Assembly: GCF_000714535.1 (NCBI RefSeq)
Contig: NZ_AUND01000040.1
Span: 1 to 64,000 of the forward strand
From: Thioclava pacifica DSM 10166
Lineage (GTDB): Bacteria > Pseudomonadota > Alphaproteobacteria > Rhodobacterales > Rhodobacteraceae
Direction: 5' to 3'
DNA: 64,000 nt
How positions within the stretch are numbered: position 1 is the first letter of the stretch; each line of letters opens with the position of its first letter. A model generated the notes under the pieces. It saw nothing but the letters and a program-made list of their open reading frames with translations, was not told where the DNA came from and did no database searches. Below, piece after piece: positions 8,361 to 16,894 of the stretch. Position numbers and translations under genes: made by a program.

Positions 8361-9395
8361 TCAGCCGTAGCGGTAGGGCGGGCCTGCTTTCGCCATGGTG
8401 TCGTTGTATTTCTTGAAGATGTCCACGACCTTCGCCTTAAGCGGGCTCTCGGCGGCGATCTCGTCCCAGAACTTGTGCGCCGCATCCTCGACCTGCTTCC
8501 ACTCGGCATCGGGGATCGTGGTCAGCTGCATCTCGGTGCCCTCGACGCGCAGCTTCGCCTCGCCCGACCAATACCAGTACTGGCGGTGGTAATGCGACTG
8601 GTCGAAACAGGTTTTCATCAGCGTCTTGAGACGATCCGGCACCTCGTTCCAGCGATCCATATTCGCGAAGAAATGCCCGATCCACGCGCCCGAGATGTTG
8701 TTGGTCAGGAAGTAGGGCGCGTTCTTGCCCCAGCCCGAGGTGTAATCCTCGGTGATCCCCGACCAGGCGACGCCGTCGAGCTCGCCCGTTTGCAGCGCGA
8801 CTTCCACGTCTTCCCACGGGATCGTCACCGGCACGACGCCGAATTGCGCAAGGAAGCGCCCGGCGGTCGGGAAGGTGAAGACGCGCTTGCCGTTCAGATC
8901 GGCCAGCGAGTTCACCGGCTCTTTCATCGCGAAGTTGCACGGGTCCCAAGAGCCGGCCGAGATGTGTTTCACGCCCACGGCCGAATACTGCTCGTCCCAG
9001 ATCTCGTTGAGACCCCATTCGTTGAACAGCGTCGGCACGTCGAGCGAATAGCGCAGCCCGAAGGGGAAGTAGCCGCCGAAGACGGTGACTTCGGTGGGCG
9101 AGGCCATCGAGTCGTCGTCCGACTGCACCGCGTCGATCGTGCCCGACTGCATCGCGCGGAACAGCTCCGAGGTCGGCACGAGCTGGTCGGCATAGTAAAG
9201 CTCGATCTCCATCTGACCGTCAGCGATCTCGTTGAAGGTCTTGATGCAGTTGTCCACGACCTGTTCGGCCAATGCCGGACCCGCATAGGTCTGCATCCGC
9301 CACTTGATCTTGGATTGTGCGAGCGCGGGCGCCGCGAGACCGGCTGCCGCCGCCCCCACCGCGCCGGTGGTGAGAAACTTACGTCTTGTCGTCAT
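8361..9395 (-). CDS. TRAP transporter substrate-binding protein (DctP family)
   Basis: This 344-residue periplasmic receptor has a twin-arginine type signal (TTRRKFLTTGAVGAAAAGLA, cleavage near ALAQS). The body shows the DctP fold, with DGVAWSGITEDYTSGWGK in the substrate domain. Many receptors of this subgroup carry a Tat signal. AAGGAG precedes the ATG. It lies between the membrane subunits and the glutamine-synthetase-like gene in the same operon, so it should bind the compound those enzymes degrade, probably an organic acid, amino alcohol or amine derivative. The ligand cannot be read from the sequence. Confidence 0.9.
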   Translation of the reverse strand: MTTRRKFLTTGAVGAAAAGLAAPALAQSKIKWRMQTYAGPALAEQVVDNCIKTFNEIADGQMEIELYYADQLVPTSELFRAMQSGTIDAVQSDDDSMASPTEVTVFGGYFPFGLRYSLDVPTLFNEWGLNEIWDEQYSAVGVKHISAGSWDPCNFAMKEPVNSLADLNGKRVFTFPTAGRFLAQFGVVPVTIPWEDVEVALQTGELDGVAWSGITEDYTSGWGKNAPYFLTNNISGAWIGHFFANMDRWNEVPDRLKTLMKTCFDQSHYHRQYWYWSGEAKLRVEGTEMQLTTIPDAEWKQVEDAAHKFWDEIAAESPLKAKVVDIFKKYNDTMAKAGPPYRYG

Positions 9396-9422
9396 CTTTC
9401 ACTCTCCTTGTTGGTAGGAAAG

Positions 9423-9439
9423 GCCCGGTTTGTCCGGGC
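9423..9439 (-). terminator. Intra-operon hairpin between dctM and dctP genes
   Basis: GCCCGG-TTTGT-CCGGGC lies in the 49-base gap between the dctM stop and the dctP start, followed on the minus strand by CTTTCC. It may act as a processing or stability element that raises receptor mRNA relative to the membrane subunits. The T run is weak. Confidence 0.4.
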
Positions 9440-9444
9440 TCTGG

Positions 9445-10770
9445 TTATCTTCCGAGCACCGCATGCGGCAGCCAAAGCGCCAGCTGCGGGAAGATCATCA
9501 CGAGGATCAACGTCAGAACCATGACGCCTACGAACGGGATCACCGAGCGGTAGATCACCGGCAGGGTGAAATCCTTCGGCGCCATCGCCTTCATCAGAAA
9601 CAGGTTATAGCCGAAGGGCGGCGTCAGATAGGCGACCTGACAGGTGATGGTATAAAGGACACCATACCAGATCATGTCGAAGCCCAGATGCCGCGCGAGG
9701 CTGACATAGACCGGCGCCACGATCACCAGCATCGCCGTGTCGTCGAGGAACATCCCCATAACGAGGAAGCTCAGCTGCATCAGGATCAGGATCTGCCACG
9801 GGCCGAGGCCAAGGCTCTCGGTGAAGAAATCCTCGATCGCGCGGCCCGCGCCCAAGCCATCGAACACTGCACCGAACGAGAGCGCCGCAGTGATGATCAG
9901 CATGAACATCACGGTGATCTTCAACGTGTTCTCGGTCGAGACCTTGAAGACCTCCCAGGTGAAGCGGCGCTTCACCGCCGCCGCCAGCACCGCCGAGAGC
10001 GCCCCGATCACCGAGGCTTCGGTCAGGCTCGCCCAGCCCTTCAGGAAAGGCACCATCATCGCCACGAAGATGAAGACCGGCATCAGGCCCGCGCGCAGCA
10101 GCCGCAGCTTCTCGCGCATGGTAATCAGCGCGCGTTCGTCGGCATCCATCGGCGGCGCGAGCTCGGGGTTAATCTTGCAGCGGATCACGATATAGGCCAC
10201 GAACAACACCGCCATCAGCAGCCCCGGAATGGCGCCCGCCAGCCACAGCTCCGACACCGGCTGGCGCGCGATCAGCGAGAACAGCACCAGCACGACCGAG
10301 GGCGGGATCAGGATGCCGAGGCTCGACCCCGCCTGAATCACCCCCGAGATCATCAGCTTGTCGTAATTGCGCCGCAGCAGTTCCGGCAGCGCGATCGTGG
10401 CGCCGATCGCCATACCCGCGACCGACAGACCGTTCATCACCGAGATCATCACCATCAGCAGGATCGTCCCGATGGCCAAGCCCCCCGGCAGCGGTCCGAA
10501 CCAGACATGGAACATTCGATACAGGTCCTCGGCCAGCCGGCTCTCGGACATCACATAGCCCATATAGACGAACATCGGCAGCGTCAGCAGCGGCGTCCAT
10601 TTCATCAGCTTCATCACCGAGCCGAAGCCCATCTGCGTGCCCCCTGGCCCCCAGAGCGCGAAGGCCGCCACGACCGCGACGAAACCGATCGCGCCGAAGA
10701 CCCGCTGACCGGTCAGCATCATCAACAGCATCGTCGAGAACATCAGAAGGGCGATGGTGTTGTAATCCAT
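9445..10770 (-). CDS. TRAP transporter large permease (DctM family)
   Basis: This 441-residue polytopic membrane protein has about 12 hydrophobic segments and the DctM features GILIPPSVVLVLFSLI and FLDDTAMLVIVAP. The start is taken at 10770 (MDYNTIALLMFS), where the dctQ stop and this ATG share a base (TGATG) and GGGGAGG lies upstream. A longer frame to 10890 would only read through dctQ. It forms the sodium-driven importer with the DctQ and DctP proteins of this operon. Confidence 0.92.
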   Translation of the reverse strand: MDYNTIALLMFSTMLLMMLTGQRVFGAIGFVAVVAAFALWGPGGTQMGFGSVMKLMKWTPLLTLPMFVYMGYVMSESRLAEDLYRMFHVWFGPLPGGLAIGTILLMVMISVMNGLSVAGMAIGATIALPELLRRNYDKLMISGVIQAGSSLGILIPPSVVLVLFSLIARQPVSELWLAGAIPGLLMAVLFVAYIVIRCKINPELAPPMDADERALITMREKLRLLRAGLMPVFIFVAMMVPFLKGWASLTEASVIGALSAVLAAAVKRRFTWEVFKVSTENTLKITVMFMLIITAALSFGAVFDGLGAGRAIEDFFTESLGLGPWQILILMQLSFLVMGMFLDDTAMLVIVAPVYVSLARHLGFDMIWYGVLYTITCQVAYLTPPFGYNLFLMKAMAPKDFTLPVIYRSVIPFVGVMVLTLILVMIFPQLALWLPHAVLGR

Positions 10771-11276
10771 CAGATTTCCTCCCCGCGGATCGTCGCGATG
10801 TCGCGGATCAGAAGCACCGTCGCCTGCAGGAACAGCAGCGCGAAACCGAAGGTGATGATGGTCTTGATCGGCCAGAGATAGGGCCGCCATGCGGTCGGGT
10901 TCCGTTCATTGTATTCGAAGGCGTAAACCGTTGAATCGAAGGCCGAATAGACCATGATCCCGAGGTAGAACATCAGCGCGAAGACGGTGAAGGCATCCCA
11001 CCAGGCCTGCCCTTTGGGCGACCAGCGCGAATACAGGAGATCCATGCGGACGTTCGTGTCCCCCTGCAAGGTCCAGGGCGCGCCCAGCATGTAATAGGCG
11101 ACCAGCGTGAACTGGGCCATTTCCAGCGTCCAGAGCGCGGGGATATGCAGGATTTTCGTCAGCGACGAGAACAGCATGATCGCCATGATGACATAGAGCA
11201 GATACATCGCCACTTTCCCGAGGCGACGGTTGAACCCCTCGACGAAGCGAACATAGGCTCGGATCCATCCTGGCAT
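10770..11276 (-). CDS. TRAP transporter small permease (DctQ family)
   Basis: This 168-residue protein has four hydrophobic segments, as in DctQ subunits, with the conserved region ALWTLEMAQFTLVAYYMLGA. It overlaps its neighbours on both sides by one base (TGATG at 11276 and again at 10770), so amidohydrolase, DctQ and DctM are translationally coupled. It bridges the receptor and the large permease in the inner membrane. Confidence 0.9.
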   Translation of the reverse strand: MPGWIRAYVRFVEGFNRRLGKVAMYLLYVIMAIMLFSSLTKILHIPALWTLEMAQFTLVAYYMLGAPWTLQGDTNVRMDLLYSRWSPKGQAWWDAFTVFALMFYLGIMVYSAFDSTVYAFEYNERNPTAWRPYLWPIKTIITFGFALLFLQATVLLIRDIATIRGEEI

Positions 11277-12037
11277 CAGGCGGCCTCCCCGGTCTGAGTT
11301 TCAATGCGCGCGATTGCCGCCTGGAGCACCGGCGCGAGGGTCGCGGCCATCGCGGCCTGCGCCTGCGGGTCGGCGATCAGGTCGTTGCGCAGCTCCAGCA
11401 TCACATTCGGCAGCCCCATCGGGGTCGCCTGCAGCGCGAGCGTATGGGTCACGCCATCGGCGCCCGAATAGGGTTCGTTGAGCCGCGCATCGAGCCCCGT
11501 TCGCGCCTGCGCCTCCGCCAGCACGGCCTGGGCCAGCGTCGCATCGGCATCGTGAATAATGCCCAGCTCGACATCGCGGCGCTGCCCGAAATAGACCGGA
11601 GTGAAGGAATGCACCGTCACGATCACCGGCGCTACGCCGCGCGCCAGCCGCCGCGCGATCAGCGCGCGCAGCTCGGCATGGAAGGGCAGGTAGAGCGCTT
11701 CGGTGCGCTCCGCCCGCGCGGCCTCGTTCAGCCCGATATTACCCGGAATATCATGCACTTCCGAGCGTTCCGGCATCGCACCCGCATGCTGCGGCGGGCG
11801 GTTGAGATCATAGATCAGCCGCGACTGGCAGGCATGGGCGAGCGGCGCATCGAGCGCCTCGGCCAGCCCTTTGGCCAACCCCAGCGCACCCGGGTCCCAG
11901 GCGATATGCGCCTCGCGCTGCGCGGCACTCAGCCCCAGGTCGCCCCAGGGCGCGGGGAGGGCATTTGAAGCGTGCTCGCAGATCACGACGCAACGCCCCT
12001 TCCGGGCGGCCCCTTCGATCTGGATTGGTGCTATCAT
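11276..12037 (-). CDS. N-formylglutamate amidohydrolase family protein
   Basis: This protein of about 253 residues has the family signatures VICEHASNALP, RLIYDLNRP, TVHSFTPVYFG and the C-terminal NVMLELRNDLI. Known members are zinc hydrolases that release glutamate from N-formylglutamate (HutG), but the family is broad. No other histidine-degradation gene is nearby. I infer that it cleaves the gamma-glutamyl amide at the end of the pathway encoded downstream, recycling glutamate. It is the first gene of the operon and faces the RpiR regulator across about 140 bases. The ATG at 12037 is used; a GTG at 12046 is a possible alternative, and neither has a strong Shine-Dalgarno. Confidence 0.82.
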   Translation of the reverse strand: MIAPIQIEGAARKGRCVVICEHASNALPAPWGDLGLSAAQREAHIAWDPGALGLAKGLAEALDAPLAHACQSRLIYDLNRPPQHAGAMPERSEVHDIPGNIGLNEAARAERTEALYLPFHAELRALIARRLARGVAPVIVTVHSFTPVYFGQRRDVELGIIHDADATLAQAVLAEAQARTGLDARLNEPYSGADGVTHTLALQATPMGLPNVMLELRNDLIADPQAQAAMAATLAPVLQAAIARIETQTGEAA

Positions 12038-12175
12038 GTCAGGCACGCCTGTCCCCGATTCCCGTCCGCGACTTGCATTCAGGCTCGCCCTGCGCCACCT
12101 TTTGTGTCAAGATATTTTCAGAATTTGTTTTTCTGTTACGATCTGTTCGATCCTTTTCAGCAAGGAGTGCACAAT
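12038..12175. promoter_or_regulatory. Divergent promoter region, amidohydrolase operon / RpiR regulator
   Basis: An AT-rich segment (about 12100-12150) stands out in the GC-rich surroundings and contains TTGACA on the minus strand (12103-12108), which could be a -35 element for the leftward operon. No convincing -10 was found at the proper distance. The regulator encoded to the right probably binds here. Confidence 0.4.
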
Positions 12176-13045
12176 TTGGCGGCAGTCTCGCAAAGCATCG
12201 AGGACCAGATCTCGCGTGCCATCGAAGAGATGACCCGGGCCGAGAAGCAACTCGCCAGCCACATCCTGCGCCATTACCCGATGTCGCTTCTGGGCTCGGT
12301 CACGCAGCTCGCGCGCGCGGCCGAGGTCTCCTCGCCGACCGTGGTACGGCTCGCGCAGAAGATGGGCTTCGGCGGCTATCCGGGGCTGCAACAGGCGGTG
12401 CGCGACGAGTTGGAGGCGCAGCTTGTCTCGCCGCTGGTGAAGCATGACCGCTGGGCAGGGGACGCGCCCGAGACCCATATGCTCAACCGCTTCGCCGATG
12501 CTGTGCTGGGCAATCTGCAGGCCACGCTGAAGCAGATCGACCACGCGCAATTCGATGCGGCGGCCGCGCTTCTGGCCGATCCGAACCGCCGCATCTTCGC
12601 CACCGGCGGGCGCATCACCCTGCCGATCGCGCAATATTTCGTCTCGCATATGAAGGTGATCCGGCCCGGCGTCGAACTGCTCGAACCGGTCTCGAACGCC
12701 TGGCCACCCGCGCTGCTCGAGATGCGCGCGGGCGATGTGCTGCTGGTCTTCGACATCCGCCGCTACGAGAACACGGTGCTGCAACTCGTCGAGATGGCCG
12801 CCGATCAGGGCGTCGAGGTGATCCTCTTCACCGACCCCTGGATCAGCCCGGCTTCCGCCCATGCGCGCCACCGCTTCTCGGCGCAGATCGAGGTGCCCTC
12901 GGCCTGGGATTCCACCGTCGCGATCCAGGTTCTCGTCGAGACGCTGATGGCCGCGGTGCAGTCGCTCACCTGGGAGGAGACCGAGGCCCGGATGAAGCGC
13001 CTCGAAGAGCTCTACGACCGCGCGCGCTTCTTCCGCCGCAAATAA
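12176..13045 (+). CDS. MurR/RpiR-family transcriptional regulator
   Basis: This 289-residue regulator has an N-terminal HTH_6 domain (SVTQLARAAEVSSPTVVRLAQKMGFGGYP, cited in full only as positions 36-64) and a C-terminal SIS-like sugar-isomerase domain (FATGGRITLPIAQYF onward) that usually binds a phosphorylated or acidic ligand. A TTG start at 12176 is proposed: AAGGAG at 12162-12167 is 8 nt upstream, and the frame before it lacks any ribosome site. It is transcribed away from the TRAP/gamma-glutamyl operon and most likely controls it in response to the imported compound. Confidence 0.85.
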   Translation: MAAVSQSIEDQISRAIEEMTRAEKQLASHILRHYPMSLLGSVTQLARAAEVSSPTVVRLAQKMGFGGYPGLQQAVRDELEAQLVSPLVKHDRWAGDAPETHMLNRFADAVLGNLQATLKQIDHAQFDAAAALLADPNRRIFATGGRITLPIAQYFVSHMKVIRPGVELLEPVSNAWPPALLEMRAGDVLLVFDIRRYENTVLQLVEMAADQGVEVILFTDPWISPASAHARHRFSAQIEVPSAWDSTVAIQVLVETLMAAVQSLTWEETEARMKRLEELYDRARFFRRK

Positions 13046-13067
13046 TGGCGGCTCGCTTTGGCGAGTA

Positions 13068-13201
13068 GGGGGCGCTGCCCCCGTCTCCTGCGGAGACTCC
13101 CCCGAGATATTTTGTTCAAGAAGAAGCGGAATGAGCCTCATCTTCTTCTTGATGAAAATATCTCGGGGGTGAATGGCGAAGCCAGAGGGGGCAGCGCCCC
13201 C
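13068..13201. repeat. Large palindromic intergenic repeat
   Basis: The ends are exact inverted copies: GGGGGCGCTGCCCCC at 13068-13082 and its complement at 13187-13201. Inside them, CCCCCGAGATATTTT at 13099-13113 is mirrored at 13155-13169, and CAAGAAGAAG-type arms flank a short centre near 13134. The whole 134 bp could fold into a cruciform or a long hairpin. The core resembles repeats scattered between genes in Rhodobacteraceae genomes. It lies between the regulator and the second TRAP operon and may also terminate transcription. Confidence 0.75.
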
Positions 13202-13270
13202 ATGCTATGCTGGACGCAGGCGCGCAGGCCGGGTACATCGCCCCAAGGGATGTCACTCAGGGAGGCCGTC

Positions 13271-14311
13271 ATGCGCCATCGTTTCACCCGTCGCGAAACC
13301 TTCGCCCTGGCTGCGGGCGGCGCCATGCTGGCTGCGCCGGCGGTACACGCCAGTGCCGAGGTCACATTGCGCCTGCACCAGTTCCTGCCCGAGACGAGCT
13401 TCGTGCCCGCGCAGATTCTCAATCCCTGGATCGCGGCGGTGGAGGAAGCTTCGGGCGGGCGGATCAAGGTCGAGCACTACCCGTCGATGCAGCTGGGCGG
13501 CAAACCGACCGACCTCGTCGATCAGGTCGCCGACGGGGTGGTCGATATCATCTGGACCCTGCCGGGCTACACGCCGGGGCGGTTCCCGCGCACCGAGGTG
13601 ATGGAGCTGCCCTTCATGGTCGCCAATGCAGAGGCCGCTTCGGCCGCGCTTTGGGATCTCGCGCAATCCGACATGATGGAGACGGATTTCCGCGATGTTC
13701 ATCTGTTGGGAACCTGGGTTCACGGACCCGGCGTGATCCATGCCAACAAGCCGGTTCGGGCGATTGCCGATTTCAAGGGGCTCAAGCTGCGCGGGCCGTC
13801 GCGGGTGACCACGAAGCTGCTCGAGCATTTCGGCGCGACCGCGGTGGGGATGCCGGTGCCGGCCGTGCCGGAGGCGCTCTCGCGTGGCACGATCGATGGG
13901 GCGCTGCTGCCCTGGGAGGTCTCGGCCTCGCTCAAGATCGGCGAGCTTGTCCATAATCACACCGAATTCGCGGGTCCCTCGATCTACACCGCCTGTTTCA
14001 TCCTCGCGATGAACAAGGAGCGCTATGGCGCGCTCGATAACGATCTGAAAGCCGCGATTGACGGCGTGTCGGGGGCGGCGTTCTCGGCTCAGGCGGGGCG
14101 GTTGCAGCAGGCCGAGGATATCCCCTCGCGCCAGAAAGCGGTGGATCTGGGCAACACGATCATCACCATCCCGGCCGAGGAGACCCCGACCTGGAAGGAG
14201 GCCTCGCAGCCCGTGATCGACGCCTGGGTGGCCGAGATGGATGGCAAGGGTATTCCGGGCGGTGAGCTTCTGGAGAAAGCGCATACTCTGATCGAGAAAT
14301 ATTCGGCCTGA
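13271..14311 (+). CDS. TRAP transporter substrate-binding protein (DctP family), second system
   Basis: This 346-residue receptor has a Tat-like signal (FTRRETFALAAGGAMLAAPA, cleavage near VHASAEV). The body shows DctP motifs such as LPGYTPGRFPRTEVMELPF and the domain with LKLRGPSRVTTKLLEHFGA. GGAGG at 13261-13265 supports the ATG at 13271. It is followed after two bases by dctQ and dctM in the order P-Q-M, a complete second transporter. It is quite different from the first receptor (8361-9395), so a different organic acid ligand is likely. Confidence 0.9.
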   Translation: MRHRFTRRETFALAAGGAMLAAPAVHASAEVTLRLHQFLPETSFVPAQILNPWIAAVEEASGGRIKVEHYPSMQLGGKPTDLVDQVADGVVDIIWTLPGYTPGRFPRTEVMELPFMVANAEAASAALWDLAQSDMMETDFRDVHLLGTWVHGPGVIHANKPVRAIADFKGLKLRGPSRVTTKLLEHFGATAVGMPVPAVPEALSRGTIDGALLPWEVSASLKIGELVHNHTEFAGPSIYTACFILAMNKERYGALDNDLKAAIDGVSGAAFSAQAGRLQQAEDIPSRQKAVDLGNTIITIPAEETPTWKEASQPVIDAWVAEMDGKGIPGGELLEKAHTLIEKYSA

Positions 14312-14313
14312 GC

Positions 14314-14820
14314 ATGATCCGTAATGCGATCGAAAGGGCGGCGCAGAGCCTGGCGCTGGCCGGGGGGCTGGCGCTTCTCGGGCTGATCGCTATGACCTGC
14401 CTGTCGAGCCTCGGTGCGCTGGGGCTCAAGGGCGCGCAGGCAGGCTGGTTGCCCGAAGCCTTCGGGATTGGCCCGTTCAAGGCGGGGTTCGAGATCGTCG
14501 AGCTAACGCTTCCGGCTATCATCTACGCCATGATCCCGCTGGTGCAGTTGCGGCACGGCCATGCGCGGGTGGAGATCCTGCGGGGGCGCGGCGAACGCTG
14601 GCTCGATTTGCTGTGGCAATTGGTGGCGGCGGTGCTGCTTGCTGTGATTGCCTGGCGCATCGGGCTGGGCATGGGGGCGAAGATACGGTCGGGCACGACG
14701 ACTTTCCTCCTCGGGCTGCCGCTCTGGTGGGGCTATGCCGCTTGCCTTCCCGGCGCCTGGGGGGCGGCGGGTGTCGCACTCTGGAACGGGCTGCGGCTTG
14801 TGAGGGCGCGCGATGACTGA
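14314..14820 (+). CDS. TRAP transporter small permease (DctQ family), second system
   Basis: This 168-residue protein has four predicted membrane segments; the first is SLALAGGLALLGLIAMTCL. Between the second and third it carries the typical QLRHGHARVEIL (DctQ proteins have H.r.D/E here). It starts two bases after the receptor stop and overlaps dctM by eight bases at 14813-14820. Confidence 0.88.
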   Translation: MIRNAIERAAQSLALAGGLALLGLIAMTCLSSLGALGLKGAQAGWLPEAFGIGPFKAGFEIVELTLPAIIYAMIPLVQLRHGHARVEILRGRGERWLDLLWQLVAAVLLAVIAWRIGLGMGAKIRSGTTTFLLGLPLWWGYAACLPGAWGAAGVALWNGLRLVRARDD

Positions 14821-16126
14821 TTTTGCCCTGGCGCTTGCCTCTTTTCCGCTTCTTCTCTTGATAATTGCGCTGCGTGCGCCGATCGGGCTGGCGATGCTGG
14901 TGCTCGGCGCGGGCGGGCTCTGGATGCTCACCGGAAGCCCGCAGATCTGGCTCGCGAAGATGAAGAACGAGGGGTTTTCGACCTTTGCCCATTACGAGCT
15001 CTCGGTGATCCCGATGTTCCTGTTGATGGGGCAGTTCGCGACGCAAGGGGGGATGAGCCGGGCGCTGTTTCGCGCAGCCGATGCTCTGATCGGCCACAGG
15101 CGCGGCGGGCTCGCGATGGCCGCGATCGGCGCCTGTGCGGGGTTCGGGGCGATTTGCGGCTCGTCGCTCGCGACGGCGGCGACGATGGGGCGGGTGGCGC
15201 TGCCCGAGATGCGCGCGGCAGGCTACTCGAGCGCGCTCGCCACTGCGACGCTCGCGGCAGGCGGCACGCTCGGCATCTTGATCCCGCCCTCGATCGTTTT
15301 GGTGATCTTCGCGATCCTGACGGAGCAGAATATCGCGACGCTCTTCGCTGCCGCGGTGGTTCCGGGGCTGATGGCGGTCGCGGGGTACATGATTGCGACG
15401 CGTGCCTACCTGATCCGCCATCCCGAGGCCGCCGGCGCGCCCCGCGCTGCGCCGGACTGGCGGGAACGGGGCAGGGCGGTACTTTCCACCTGGCCCGTGA
15501 TCGCGATCTTCGCGCTGGTGGTGGGCGGCATCTATGGCGGGATCGTCTCTCCCACGGAAGGTGCTGCGATCGGTGCGGCGTTGACCGGGATTGCGGCCTG
15601 GGTCTCGGGCGGTTTGCGCGCGGGCGGATTGATCCGGGCGCTTCTGGAGGCGGGGCAGACGACCGGGATGGTCTTCTTCATCATCCTCGGAGCGGCCGTC
15701 TATAACGGTTTTCTCGGCTTTGCGCGTTTCCCGCAGGAGCTGGCGCAGATCATCACCGGGGCCGGGGTGAGCCCCTGGGCGGTCCTGATCGCGATGCTGG
15801 TTCTGTATCTCGTCTTGGGCTGCTTCATGGACAGCCTCTCGATGATCCTGCTGACCGTTCCGACCTTCTGGCCGATCATTGCAGGGCTCGATTTCGGCCT
15901 CTCGCCCGAAGCGCTTGCGATCTGGTTCGGGGTGCTGGTGCTGATCGTGGTCGAGGTGGGGCTGATCACGCCACCGGTCGGGATGAACCTCTTCGTGATC
16001 TCGGCCATCGAGGGGCCCGGCCCGACCCGTGCGAGCTGGGGTGCGGTGAGCTGGTTCGTCGGCGCCGACCTGATCCGTATCGCGCTGATCGTGGCGATCC
16101 CGGCGCTGGCGCTGCTGCCGCTGTAA
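14813..16126 (+). CDS. TRAP transporter large permease (DctM family), second system
   Basis: This 437-residue polytopic protein has DctM signatures: GSSLATAATMGRVALPEM, LAAGGTLGILIPPSIVLVIF and GCFMDSLSMILLTVPTF. It is the last gene of the P-Q-M operon. No catabolic enzyme lies directly downstream, so the substrate is not indicated by context. Confidence 0.92.
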   Translation: MTDFALALASFPLLLLIIALRAPIGLAMLVLGAGGLWMLTGSPQIWLAKMKNEGFSTFAHYELSVIPMFLLMGQFATQGGMSRALFRAADALIGHRRGGLAMAAIGACAGFGAICGSSLATAATMGRVALPEMRAAGYSSALATATLAAGGTLGILIPPSIVLVIFAILTEQNIATLFAAAVVPGLMAVAGYMIATRAYLIRHPEAAGAPRAAPDWRERGRAVLSTWPVIAIFALVVGGIYGGIVSPTEGAAIGAALTGIAAWVSGGLRAGGLIRALLEAGQTTGMVFFIILGAAVYNGFLGFARFPQELAQIITGAGVSPWAVLIAMLVLYLVLGCFMDSLSMILLTVPTFWPIIAGLDFGLSPEALAIWFGVLVLIVVEVGLITPPVGMNLFVISAIEGPGPTRASWGAVSWFVGADLIRIALIVAIPALALLPL

Positions 16127-16191
16127 GCGCGCGAAAAGAGCGGTGATTTTCGTGCGCATCTGTGCAAGCATGGACCGGAGGAGGACCGCCC

Positions 16192-16509
16192 ATGACCGAG
16201 ATTTCCAGCGATTTCAAAGGGCAGACCGTGATCTGCACGTTCGAGATGACGCCAGCGACCGCCGATGAGCTGATGGAGAAGCTCCAGTCGGCTTATTCGG
16301 AGGTGATCTCGAAAGCACCCGGCTTCATCGGCGCGGGGCTGCATATGAACGATGCGCGCACCCGCATCGCCACCTATTCGAAATGGACGGAGCGCGGGGA
16401 TTATCAGGCAATGCTGCGCAGCCCCGAGATGATCGCGCGCAACCGGGTGATCAACACGCTCTGCCGGGGCTTCGAACCGGTGATGTACGAAGTCGCAGCC
16501 GATTTCTGA
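16192..16509 (+). CDS. Antibiotic biosynthesis monooxygenase-like (ABM) domain protein
   Basis: This 105-residue single-domain protein resembles the dimeric alpha/beta-barrel ABM fold: strands at TVICTFEMTP, the helix DELMEKLQSAYSEVIS, and PGFIGAGLHMNDARTRIATYSKWTER split by short loops. GGAGGAGGAC lies before the ATG at 16192. The fold is used by small monooxygenases, haem-degrading proteins and many uncharacterised oxidative-stress proteins, and the catalytic residues are not diagnostic. It appears to be monocistronic. Confidence 0.7.
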   Translation: MTEISSDFKGQTVICTFEMTPATADELMEKLQSAYSEVISKAPGFIGAGLHMNDARTRIATYSKWTERGDYQAMLRSPEMIARNRVINTLCRGFEPVMYEVAADF

Positions 16510-16615
16510 GCACCGCGCACCGGGCCGCTGCGGAGGTTCGCGCAACCGAGACCGTCGGATGGGAACTTGCGTGCACCCATCCGCGTTGGTGTGAAAAGAC
16601 ATAGCGGAGAGTGAC

Positions 16616-16888
16616 ATGGAAGACGTTCTTCAAGCCATCGGGACGATCGGGATGATCCTTCTGGTGATCGCGGGGCTGCTTGCAGGCTGGATCGCGAGCC
16701 TCGTCTCGGGTGGGCGTCACAAAGGCGCCTATCTCGCAATCGGGGTCGTCGGCGCTCTGATCACCCCCTTCATCGCGGCGCTGCTGGGCGGGGCGGTTCT
16801 CGCGGCGGGCGGTCTGCTCGCAATTCTCGCGATGGCGCTGTTCGGTGCGGTTGTGGTGCTGGTGATCGGCAAGCTGATCCTCGACTGA
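16616..16888 (+). CDS. Small membrane protein, GlsB/YeaQ/YmgE-like
   Basis: This 90-residue protein has three hydrophobic segments: IGTIGMILLVIAGLLAGWIA, then GAYLAIGVVGALITPFIAAL, then a long Ala/Leu/Val stretch to the end. The first half, with AGWIASLVSGG, resembles the transglycosylase-associated GlsB/YeaQ/YmgE family of stress-induced membrane proteins. The function in the family is unknown. AGCGGAGAGTGAC precedes the ATG. It converges on the YdcF-like gene with six bases between the stops. Confidence 0.65.
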   Translation: MEDVLQAIGTIGMILLVIAGLLAGWIASLVSGGRHKGAYLAIGVVGALITPFIAALLGGAVLAAGGLLAILAMALFGAVVVLVIGKLILD

Positions 16889-16894
16889 GCATTC

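Noticed and set aside
5460-9524. Two long plus-strand frames (668 and 680 codons) opposite the ALDH, glutamine-synthetase-like and TRAP genes
   Set aside because: They mirror the third-position GC bias of the true genes and resemble no protein family.
12100-12140. Complete sigma-70 promoter for the amidohydrolase operon
   Set aside because: TTGACA is present on the minus strand, but no acceptable -10 lies 16-18 bases away.
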